Shown here piece by piece: positions 1 through 5,891 of a DNA stretch of 6,005 nucleotides. The notes under the pieces were generated by a model, which worked only from the letters and a program-made list of their open reading frames with translations, was not told the DNA's origin and did not search any database. This stretch comes from a bacterium (GTDB taxonomy: Bacteria > Bacillota_I > Bacilli_A > RFN20 > DUOF01). Each line of letters opens with the position of its first letter. The stretch's first letter is position 1. A program made the position numbers and the translations under genes. The DNA lies in NCBI GenBank assembly GCA_012839015.1, contig DUOF01000140.1, positions 1-6,005 of the forward strand, given 5' to 3'.

Positions 1-14
1 CCTCTCGTATCCAT

Positions 15-45
15 CAATAGTATATCTCTATTATACTATATATTG
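15..45. repeat. A/T-rich inverted repeat in the leader
   Basis: ATAGTATA (17-24) is the exact reverse complement of TATACTAT (32-39), giving an 8-bp stem with a 7-base loop. CAAT (15-18) and ATTG (42-45) can add outer pairs if four bases are bulged. The stem is nearly all A/T and no T-run follows, so it is a poor terminator. It may be a protein-binding site or the remains of an upstream gene's 3' end. At this base composition, chance is also possible. Confidence 0.3.
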
Positions 46-136
46 GGCTTCTTATGGGCTTTGTGTTAAGTTTTCAAGGTGCAAGTGATAATATTATTTA
101 TTAGGGCTTTTGACACCTAAATCATATAACGCTAGT

Positions 137-145
137 TGCTATAAT
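137..145 (+). promoter_or_regulatory. Probable extended -10 promoter for the operon
   Basis: TGCTATAAT fits the extended -10 form TGnTATAAT exactly, with a perfect TATAAT at 140-145. The hexamer 17 bases upstream (TAAATC, 117-122) is a poor -35, which an extended -10 can tolerate. Transcription would start near 152, leaving a 5' leader of about 75 bases before the first permease. The candidate operator at 187-200 would lie downstream of the start site, a position where a bound repressor blocks transcription. The assignment rests on sequence match alone. Confidence 0.5.
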
Positions 146-186
146 ACGGTATTTAAGTGATGTGACGGGCATAAAGCAAAGAGGAT

Positions 187-200
187 ACAAGCTAGTTTGT
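187..200. promoter_or_regulatory. Candidate operator, ACAA-N6-TTGT palindrome (leader copy)
   Basis: ACAAGCTAGTTTGT is a 14-bp palindrome centred on CTAG in which 12 of 14 positions are symmetric. It lies between the likely -10 and the start of the first permease, about 26 bases before the ATG. The same outline, ACAA-N6-TTGT, recurs at 4099-4112 in front of the last gene. Symmetric sites of this size are typical targets of dimeric LacI- and GntR-type repressors, and such a regulator is encoded inside the operon. That this regulator binds here is inference. Confidence 0.45.
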
Positions 201-226
201 GGCTTTCATAGGAGGGTTGTTACTAC

Positions 227-1180
227 ATGGCTATACAAAAAGTTAATCAGGTGCCTTATAAAACTAAGTATCATACGACTATTCGCCTTATGCGTCAAAA
301 TATAGGGATGTATTTATTAATATTACTACCTTTAATTTATTTGACCATATTTCATTATGTTCCTATGTATGGCGTAATTATTTCTTTTAAAAATTTTAAA
401 CCAGTGTTAGGCATTGTTGGGAGTGAATGGATAGGCTTATATCATTTCCAACGTTTTTTTAACCAGACACGGTTTTGGATGATATTAAAGAATACTTTTA
501 CTTTAAGTTTATATTCGTTAATAGCTGGATTTCCATTGCCAATTATATTGGCATTAAGCCTTAATAGCTGTCATTTTCCAAAATTAAAGAAAATTACTCA
601 AACAGTATCCTATGTGCCTCATTTTATATCAACAGTAGTATTTGTAGGTATTATAAACATATTCTTTGCTCCGTCATTAGGCTTGTTCAGTCAAATTCTT
701 AATAAAATAGGCATAATAGAGGGGCCATTAATGACTTTATTAGAAAAATCAGCTTTCCCTCATTTATATGTCTGGTCTGGTATATGGCAAGGACTTGGTT
801 GGAACAGTATTATATATATAGCTGCGTTATCTGGAGTAGATCCTTCTATTCATGAAGCAGCACTTGTGGATGGTGCCAATAAATTTCAAAGAGTAAGGCA
901 TATAGATATTCCTAGTATTGTTCCGACAATCGTAATACTATTGATTTTAAATTGTGGTAGTATTTTGAATTTAGGGTTTGAAAAGATATTCTTAATGCAG
1001 AATTCAATGAATGCAGAAGTGTCTGAGGTTATTTCTACATATGTATATAAAGTTGGTTTATTAGATGTGCAATACAGTTATGCAGCAGCTATTGGCTTAT
1101 GTAATTCAATAGTTAATTTTATAATGTTAATATCAGTTGATCGAATTACAAAATTATTAGGTCAACGTGGGTTGTTTTAG
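227..1180 (+). CDS. Sugar ABC transporter permease, LplB type
   Basis: This is one of two membrane subunits of a carbohydrate importer of the LplB/YtcP group (CUT1-like), whose known members carry oligo- or polysaccharide fragments. The 317-residue protein has about six hydrophobic segments, near residues 27-47, 92-113, 132-150, 180-202, 233-253 and 284-306. The N-terminal block with PLIYLTIFHYVPMYGVIISF (35-54) and the following GSEWIGLYHF (65-74) are typical of LplB proteins. The cytoplasmic EAA loop that docks the ATPase is at 210-229, with E210-A211-A212, G216 and P229 in place. The ATG is preceded by AGGAGGG (210-216), 10 bases upstream. It is the first gene of the run, and its stop codon overlaps the ribosome-binding site of the partner permease. 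No ATPase or solute-binding protein is encoded nearby; many such importers share a general ATPase encoded elsewhere. The substrate cannot be read from the sequence. Confidence 0.95.
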   Translation: MAIQKVNQVPYKTKYHTTIRLMRQNIGMYLLILLPLIYLTIFHYVPMYGVIISFKNFKPVLGIVGSEWIGLYHFQRFFNQTRFWMILKNTFTLSLYSLIAGFPLPIILALSLNSCHFPKLKKITQTVSYVPHFISTVVFVGIINIFFAPSLGLFSQILNKIGIIEGPLMTLLEKSAFPHLYVWSGIWQGLGWNSIIYIAALSGVDPSIHEAALVDGANKFQRVRHIDIPSIVPTIVILLILNCGSILNLGFEKIFLMQNSMNAEVSEVISTYVYKVGLLDVQYSYAAAIGLCNSIVNFIMLISVDRITKLLGQRGLF

Positions 1181-1184
1181 GAGG
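1179..1184 (+). promoter_or_regulatory. Ribosome-binding site fixing the start of the second permease
   Basis: AGGAGG sits 6 bases before the ATG at 1191 and overlaps the TAG stop of the first permease (1178-1180). The in-frame GTG at 1167 lies upstream of this site and has no such element, so 1191 is preferred. The overlap suggests that ribosomes finishing the first permease re-initiate here, keeping the two subunits in balance. Confidence 0.85.
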
Positions 1185-1190
1185 CTAGTT

Positions 1191-2099
1191 ATGAGAAAAG
1201 GTGTAGCAGACTTCCGTAGTAGAGCTGATTATATATACGATATAATTAATACTTTCTTTATCCTATTAGTTTTTATAATAGTCATATATCCTCTATATTT
1301 TATTGTGATCGCATCTATATCTTCTCCTGCTGGCGTAGGCACAGGTAAAGTTATTCTTTTTCCTGATACTTTTAATATAGAAGGTTACAAGCGCATTTTT
1401 GAAAACAGTGAGATATGGAGGGGCTATCGAAATTCTGTTTTTTATGCAATGTTTGGAACGCTAGTACATGTAACGAGTACATTGTGTAGTGGATATTTTT
1501 TCACGCGACGAGAACTGCCTTTTCGCAGAGTACTTTTGACTATATTTATTATACCTATGTTTTTTAGTGGAGGATTAATTCCCACATATTTAATTATAAG
1601 TCAGTTGAAATTAGTTAATAATCCAGTATTATTGATTATTTTAGGTTCTGTTAGCATGTATTACATTGTAATTGCAAGAACTTTTATAGACTCCACGATA
1701 CCTCGTGATCTATTCGATGCATCTCGCATTGATGGGAGTAATAATCTATATTATTTTTATAAAATAGTAATACCTTTGTCAAAACCCCTAATCTCAATGC
1801 TTGCTGTTTTTTCTGCTGTGGGACATTGGAATTCATACTTTAATGCTTTAATTTATATGAATAAACGCGAATGGATTCCTTTACAATTGATATTAAGAGA
1901 AATACTTAATGCAAATAATGCTATGCAACAACAGTTTGATATTGGTTTAGTAGGGGAAGATGCATTGCACGCAGCTATGTTAGCTGAATCAGTTAAATAT
2001 GGTCTAATAATAGTATCTAGTCTTCCTGTTATAGCAATATACCCTTTTGCACAAAAACACTTTGTTAAGGGACTTATGATTGGATCCATTAAAGGATAA
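1191..2099 (+). CDS. Sugar ABC transporter permease, YtcP/AraQ type
   Basis: This is the second membrane subunit of the importer and should pair with the LplB-type permease 10 bases upstream. With the ATG at 1191 it has 302 residues, the usual family size; an upstream in-frame GTG (1167) would add eight residues but lacks a ribosome-binding site. Hydrophobic segments lie near 20-41, 83-104, 113-136, 145-165, 199-222 and 270-288. The block PMFFSGGLIPTYLII (122-136), the GHWNSYFNALIYM motif (211-223) and the C-terminal FVKGLMIGSIKG are hallmarks of the YtcP branch. The EAA loop (about 174-195) is degenerate, FDASRIDG in place of EAAxxDG, as is common in this branch; G182 and P195 are kept. The two-permease order without a nearby ATPase is normal for this type. 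The substrate is unknown; the neighbouring aldolase and hydrolase-like protein suggest an acidic or deoxy-sugar-bearing oligosaccharide. Confidence 0.95.
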   Translation: MRKGVADFRSRADYIYDIINTFFILLVFIIVIYPLYFIVIASISSPAGVGTGKVILFPDTFNIEGYKRIFENSEIWRGYRNSVFYAMFGTLVHVTSTLCSGYFFTRRELPFRRVLLTIFIIPMFFSGGLIPTYLIISQLKLVNNPVLLIILGSVSMYYIVIARTFIDSTIPRDLFDASRIDGSNNLYYFYKIVIPLSKPLISMLAVFSAVGHWNSYFNALIYMNKREWIPLQLILREILNANNAMQQQFDIGLVGEDALHAAMLAESVKYGLIIVSSLPVIAIYPFAQKHFVKGLMIGSIKG

Positions 2100-2181
2100 A
2101 TTTAATACATAACTGTTAAGATAAATAAAGTAATAAAGTGTCAACAATGCTCAACTTATCCACGGTTTTGTTGGCAAGGCG

Positions 2182-2188
2182 AGAGAGG
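2182..2188 (+). promoter_or_regulatory. Ribosome-binding site fixing the regulator start
   Basis: AGAGAGG lies 6 bases before the ATG at 2195. The upstream in-frame GTG at 2138 follows an A/T-rich stretch without any purine-rich site. Starting at 2195 also places the helix-turn-helix at the very N-terminus, as expected for GntR-type regulators. Confidence 0.8.
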
Positions 2189-2194
2189 TTTAAC

Positions 2195-3310
2195 ATGTTA
2201 AAACATGAAAAAGTAAAACAATATGTGATAGATTACATAAGTGAAATGAAACCTAATCAAAAATTCTTATCAAGACAGGCTATGTGTCGTAAGTGGGATA
2301 TTTCGAGAAGCACTGCAGATAAAGTTGTTAAAAATATGGTAGAGGGTGGCTGGTTATACACTATCAAAGGTAGTGGAACTTATATATCACCACAAAAGCC
2401 TATTTACAATAATAGGAGATTAGACAAAAAAATATATACGTGGACTGTTCTTATGCCAGATGTTCGATATAGTATTTATCCCGAAATGTTTAAAGGGATA
2501 GAAAAATTCGCTAAGGAACACAATGTTGATATCATTATATGTAATACCGATGACGATGCACAACGTGAATTTGCATACATAAAGAGAATGGTGTCTGCAA
2601 AAGTTGATGGATTTTTGATAGTTCCGGCTCGTTTTTCGATGTATAGTATGAGAAATTATCAATATTTAAAAGACCGTAATATTCCATTTGTGTTCTGGAA
2701 TAGAAGTTTTGATTATATGCCTGAGGTACCACAGATATGTTTGAATGGGTATCATGGAGGATATATTGCGACTAGGTATCTATTAAAAATGGGATATAAA
2801 CGCATTGCGTATATGGCATTAACCCGTTTTCGCTCAAGCATGGATAGATTTTTCGGATACTGTAGCGCTTTAAATGATGTAGGGATACCATATAAGCAGG
2901 ACTTGGCATGTATAGAATTACCCAGTGATGACTTTGAATCAATCAAAACAATCACAAAGAAAATGCTACAAATGCCAAATCCACCCGATGCATTTCTTTG
3001 CTTTATAGATAAACTAGCTGTCCCAATAAGTCAGGCTATTAAAGAATCTAATTTACGTATATCTGATGATGTGGGTTTAATCGGCTTTGAGAGTTCTATC
3101 AAGTGGACAGATAACAATATGGATGAAAAGTTAACTTGTGTTGTAATAAGCAGTCATGAATCAGGCTATAGCGCCGGAAAGATTTTATATGAGATAATGA
3201 AAAACGAATTCGGGATGTCTAATACCTTGTTAGTACACCACCCACAACTATTAATTCGCGAGACTTGCAGAGGGTTTAAAAATAAAAATAAAGGTGGAGA
3301 TTTTAATTGA
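2195..3310 (+). CDS. GntR-LacI hybrid transcriptional regulator (AraR-like architecture)
   Basis: This is a sugar-responsive DNA-binding protein, most likely a repressor, of 371 residues from the ATG at 2195. Residues 1-66 form a GntR-type winged helix: helices through QAMCRKWDISRSTADKVVKN (28-47), then the wing GWLYTIKGSGTYIS (52-65). Residues about 80-360 form a LacI/periplasmic-binding-protein-like ligand domain. Its recognisable pieces are YTWTVLMPDV (81-90), KVDGFLIVPA (136-145), GGYIATRYLLKMGYKRIAYM (188-207) and DDVGLIGFESS (291-301). This domain order is that of Bacillus AraR, where sugar binding releases the operator. It lies between the transporter and enzyme genes, 95 bases after the second permease, and its TGA overlaps the aldolase start by four bases. 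Local control and autoregulation are therefore likely. The effector is unknown, and there is no evidence that it is AraR itself. I see no convincing promoter in the 95-base gap. Confidence 0.92.
   Translation: MLKHEKVKQYVIDYISEMKPNQKFLSRQAMCRKWDISRSTADKVVKNMVEGGWLYTIKGSGTYISPQKPIYNNRRLDKKIYTWTVLMPDVRYSIYPEMFKGIEKFAKEHNVDIIICNTDDDAQREFAYIKRMVSAKVDGFLIVPARFSMYSMRNYQYLKDRNIPFVFWNRSFDYMPEVPQICLNGYHGGYIATRYLLKMGYKRIAYMALTRFRSSMDRFFGYCSALNDVGIPYKQDLACIELPSDDFESIKTITKKMLQMPNPPDAFLCFIDKLAVPISQAIKESNLRISDDVGLIGFESSIKWTDNNMDEKLTCVVISSHESGYSAGKILYEIMKNEFGMSNTLLVHHPQLLIRETCRGFKNKNKGGDFN
3292..3299 (+). promoter_or_regulatory. Ribosome-binding site supporting a TTG start
   Basis: AGGTGGAG is 7 bases before the TTG at 3307, inside the last codons of the regulator gene. 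No ATG or GTG follows until Met28 of the aldolase, which would remove conserved N-terminal sequence. This site therefore supports the unusual TTG start. Confidence 0.75.
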
Positions 3311-4098
3311 TATTAAAGGAAATTGAGGAGAAGATTGAAAACGGCAATATTATTTTGGGTTCCCATATTTTTTGTGGAGCACCAATGCTGACAGAGGCTA
3401 TGGCAATCGCTGGATTTGACTTTCTGTGGATTGATATGGAGCATACTGCTATAGGCGTTAATGAAGTGTTGCTAAATTTAATTGCAGCAAAATCTGGAGG
3501 GGCATGCTCAGTTGTAAGAATACAATGGAATGATTCTGTAATCGTCAAGCCAATACTAGATATGGGACCAGACGGTATAATTTTTCCATATATAAGAACA
3601 GCAGATGATGTAAGAAAAGCCATAGAATCTTGTGAATATCCACCTGATGGTATACGAGGTTATGGGCCGTTAAGGGCATTAGACTATGGACGAACAACTA
3701 AATTAGATTATGTAGAAATGTATCATAACAAAATGTGGAAAGTGATACAGCTAGAGCATATAGATGCGATAGAAAATTTAGAGGAAATTTTAAGTGTAAA
3801 GGGGATAGATGCATACATTTTTGGCCCAAATGATTTAGCTGCATCGGTTGGTTTAATTGGTCAGACTGAACATCCCAAATTGTTAGATATATATGATAGA
3901 GCAACCCAAATACTGCAAAATGCTGGCAAAAAGTTTGGTGTCTCAATGGCATATGAGCCAGAAATAGTAAACCAATGGATAAAAAGAGGTGCAAAAATAT
4001 TATTTTGTGGTAGTGATGTTGGGTATGTGTACGAAAGTGCAACAAATGTATTTGAGGGATTAAATAACATGAAACCAAGTCAAATTTTAGATTTATAA
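3307..4098 (+). CDS. HpcH/HpaI-family 2-keto-3-deoxy acid aldolase
   Basis: This is a cytoplasmic class II (metal-dependent) aldolase of the HpcH/HpaI family, expected to split a 2-keto-3-deoxy acid into pyruvate and an aldehyde. The 263 residues match the family's usual length. Key motifs are present: AGFDFLWIDMEH (35-46), VVRIQWND (69-76), YPPDGIRGYGPLRALDYG (111-128), VIQLEHIDAIEN (146-157) and FGPNDLAASVG (172-182). By comparison with E. coli HpaI, H46 and R71 correspond to the catalytic His and Arg, and E150 and D176 to the metal ligands, so the enzyme looks active. The start is TTG, with a good ribosome-binding site, and overlaps the regulator's stop (TTGA), suggesting translational coupling. 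Related enzymes act on keto-deoxy-rhamnonate (YfaU), keto-deoxy-glucarate (GarL) and hydroxy-ketoheptanedioate (HpaI). The sugar-transport setting favours a sugar acid, but the exact substrate cannot be told from the sequence. Confidence 0.92.
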   Translation: MILKEIEEKIENGNIILGSHIFCGAPMLTEAMAIAGFDFLWIDMEHTAIGVNEVLLNLIAAKSGGACSVVRIQWNDSVIVKPILDMGPDGIIFPYIRTADDVRKAIESCEYPPDGIRGYGPLRALDYGRTTKLDYVEMYHNKMWKVIQLEHIDAIENLEEILSVKGIDAYIFGPNDLAASVGLIGQTEHPKLLDIYDRATQILQNAGKKFGVSMAYEPEIVNQWIKRGAKILFCGSDVGYVYESATNVFEGLNNMKPSQILDL

Positions 4099-4112
4099 AC
4101 AATATTTATTGT
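4099..4112. promoter_or_regulatory. Candidate operator, ACAA-N6-TTGT palindrome (internal copy)
   Basis: ACAATATTTATTGT begins directly after the aldolase stop codon and has perfect 6-base arms (ACAATA/TATTGT) around a central TT. A two-base loop is too tight for an RNA hairpin, so a DNA-binding site is more likely. It shares the ACAA-N6-TTGT outline with 187-200. It lies 50 bases before the hydrolase-like gene and may control a weak internal promoter, though no good -35/-10 pair is visible in 4099-4162. Confidence 0.4.
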
Positions 4113-4149
4113 GACGCTCATTAATCTTAAATACATGTAAAGTAGAAGC

Positions 4150-4155
4150 GGAGGA
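4150..4155 (+). promoter_or_regulatory. Ribosome-binding site supporting a GTG start
   Basis: GGAGGA lies 7 bases before the GTG at 4163. The next in-frame Met is residue 14, with no comparable site, so the GTG start is preferred. Confidence 0.75.
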
Positions 4156-4162
4156 AAGAAAA

Positions 4163-5704
4163 GTGGAAAAGAAAGAATATAAATGTTTGTATAATCATGA
4201 CATGTGCAGTATAGCTTCTTGTATTACTCCTAGTCTTGATTATGAAGGGGAAATAACAAGAGAACAAGTAGAAAGATTTGTATATGATATAAAGGACACA
4301 GATGTAGATGCATTTCTTTGTTGTCCAACTATGCTAAGAAGAGCACTATGGTACTCGGAAATTGATGATCATTGGAAAAATGAAGCTGAAAGTCTAGAAG
4401 AACCCACATTCACACACGATTGGAAATATTTCGAAAAGATATATTATCGATTCAGGAATTATATGTTAAAAGGTGGTGATCCTGTTCGGGAGACATATGA
4501 GGCGTGTAAACAGATTGGTGTAGATTTTTTTATATCTTATCGTATGAATGATGCTCATGTACTTGAACAACCATCGACACCTACTATTGACTCATTCTGG
4601 AGAGATAATCCCCAATATCGAATTGGGGATTTCGCGGGGAGTCATCCATTAGTGAATAATAAAAAAGCTGCACTTTTGCAAAATTATTTGTTACCGGAGA
4701 TAAGAGATCATTATTATTCCTTATTAGAAGAATTGGTGCAATTATATGATTTAGATGGTATAGAACTTGATTTTATGCGTTCTCCTTGCTTCTTTGATCC
4801 TTCATTTCTTACGAAGGGTACCCAAGTAATGACTGAATTTGTAAGAAGTATCAGACATATGTTAAATTATTATGGTAAAGAACGCGGTAAGTACATACAT
4901 TTATGTGTAAGAGTACCTAGCACAATAGATAATTGCAATAAAGTAGGACTTGATATTAGTCAATGGGATAAAGAGGGGTTAATCGATATGGTTAACATTT
5001 CTTCTGACTTTCATCAGACTATGGAGTTAGATATCAAAGGATACAGAAGTGCCTTAGTAAATACAAAAATATTTGGCGAAATGCAGTTTGCTATGGCCTC
5101 TGGAATAACTACAGAAGGATTTCCTCTCAATCGTATCGTAACAGAAAACATTTATAGGACTACTGCTCATAGCTTTCTATCTCAGGGAGTAGATGGTCTG
5201 TCATTCTTTAATTTCACTTTCGTACGCCATCACCAATTTAACGAACCTAGACGCTCGGCATATCCTGGGACAGAACCCCCATTTGAAGTTTTAAAAGGAA
5301 TAACGTCTATAAAAAATTTATCCAATAAAGATAGACACTATTTTACACGGTCAGGGTATGGGTCGTTACCTGCTATGAATTATGCTAAAGTGCCACTCTA
5401 TATAAGGGATAAAAATAAATATTTTAAACGTGCAACCGTGCGGGTGGAATGTGAAAATACTTGCAGAGGAATTCCTGTAACTGTAAGCTTAAATGGGAAC
5501 ATTCTCAAGGAATTTGAGTCCTCAGGTGAACTTTTTGACCCCTTAACTATCGAGGCATTACCAACAATTGAGAAAGTAAGATATTTCAGATTACCTCTAG
5601 AGCTAATAAATGATGATGATGATGAGTATTTATTCGAAATTTCATTTAATCATCTTCGCAAAAACATTAAGATTGTTGGTTTAGAAGTGGCACTATATAA
5701 ATGA
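4163..5704 (+). CDS. Cytoplasmic GHL10-like (family 10-like) TIM-barrel glycoside hydrolase, uncharacterised
   Basis: This 513-residue protein resembles the glycosyl-hydrolase-like group called GHL10/family-10-like. It has no signal peptide or membrane segment, so it should act in the cytoplasm on imported material. Residues about 15-385 look like a TIM barrel, with strand-like pieces at VDAFLCCP (48-55), VDFFISYRMNDAH (120-132), LDGIELDFMR (197-206), IHLCVRVP (245-252), LIDMVNIS (273-280), KIFGEM (302-307) and GVDGLSFFNF (342-351). Residues about 405-512 look like a C-terminal beta-sandwich and include an N-D-D-D-D-E run (483-488). E201 or D203 after the fourth strand and E306 after the seventh are candidate catalytic acids by analogy with clan GH-A barrels; this is inference. 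Other conserved-looking blocks are YSEIDDHW (64-71) and FWRDNPQYR (145-153). The start is GTG behind GGAGGA. It is the last gene of the cluster, 64 bases after the aldolase. The substrate is unknown, and a non-hydrolytic role such as a lyase is possible. Confidence 0.7.
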   Translation: MEKKEYKCLYNHDMCSIASCITPSLDYEGEITREQVERFVYDIKDTDVDAFLCCPTMLRRALWYSEIDDHWKNEAESLEEPTFTHDWKYFEKIYYRFRNYMLKGGDPVRETYEACKQIGVDFFISYRMNDAHVLEQPSTPTIDSFWRDNPQYRIGDFAGSHPLVNNKKAALLQNYLLPEIRDHYYSLLEELVQLYDLDGIELDFMRSPCFFDPSFLTKGTQVMTEFVRSIRHMLNYYGKERGKYIHLCVRVPSTIDNCNKVGLDISQWDKEGLIDMVNISSDFHQTMELDIKGYRSALVNTKIFGEMQFAMASGITTEGFPLNRIVTENIYRTTAHSFLSQGVDGLSFFNFTFVRHHQFNEPRRSAYPGTEPPFEVLKGITSIKNLSNKDRHYFTRSGYGSLPAMNYAKVPLYIRDKNKYFKRATVRVECENTCRGIPVTVSLNGNILKEFESSGELFDPLTIEALPTIEKVRYFRLPLELINDDDDEYLFEISFNHLRKNIKIVGLEVALYK

Positions 5705-5829
5705 TACAAACAGCTCTTTAAGCGTGAAAGTAACAAATAAAAAGAGTTATGAAGCATACCTGCTCGAGTAGCAAGCGTTAAATCTGATTAACAACGAAGT
5801 AATATATGCGAAATAAACAATAATAGTAA
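5705..5829. other. 3' untranslated spacer, no gene seen
   Basis: The stretch between the last stop codon and the terminator is about 125 bases long and A/T-rich, with no credible open frame or ribosome-binding site on either strand. CTCTTT (5714-5719) can pair with AAAGAG (5741-5746) across a 21-base loop, and TGCT (5761-5764) with AGCA (5770-5773). Both are weak. No terminator follows the stop codon directly, so transcripts probably run through to 5830. Confidence 0.5.
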
Positions 5830-5866
5830 GGGCTCCGTACCACGATTAGGTATCGGAGCCTTTAAC
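5830..5866 (+). terminator. Intrinsic (Rho-independent) terminator of the operon
   Basis: GGCTCCGTACC (5831-5841) pairs with GGTATCGGAGCC (5849-5860), giving 11 base pairs with one bulged T (5853) and a 7-base loop. AAG before and TTT after can extend the stem by A-U and G-U pairs. The tail TTTAACTTAT is only moderately U-rich. It is the strongest G/C hairpin I see outside the genes and most likely ends the transcript of the five genes. The reverse strand has a similar stem and an A/T-rich tail, so it may work both ways. Confidence 0.82.
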
Positions 5867-5891
5867 TTATATATCAATAGTAAGCGTCAAA

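Noticed and set aside
109..114. Perfect TTGACA as the -35 of the leader promoter
   Set aside because: It lies 25 bases from the TATAAT at 140-145 and only 10 from TATAAC at 125-130. Neither spacing fits a sigma-A promoter.
1167..1190. GTG at 1167 as the start of the second permease
   Set aside because: It has no ribosome-binding site and overlaps the first permease, while ATG 1191 has AGGAGG at ideal spacing.
2138..2194. GTG at 2138 as the regulator start
   Set aside because: No ribosome-binding site precedes it, and the 19 extra residues lie outside the usual winged-helix domain. ATG 2195 has AGAGAGG 6 bases upstream.
3698..4102. Minus-strand open frame of 134 codons within the aldolase gene
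   Set aside because: It lies opposite a well-conserved enzyme, and its translation is a low-complexity His/Leu/Phe-rich mix with no recognisable domain. Other minus-strand frames in the window are equally unconvincing.
5765..5785. Possible catabolite-responsive element around AGCAAGCGTTAAA
   Set aside because: It keeps the central CG but misses several outer consensus positions and lies downstream of all genes. No convincing such site was found in the leader either.
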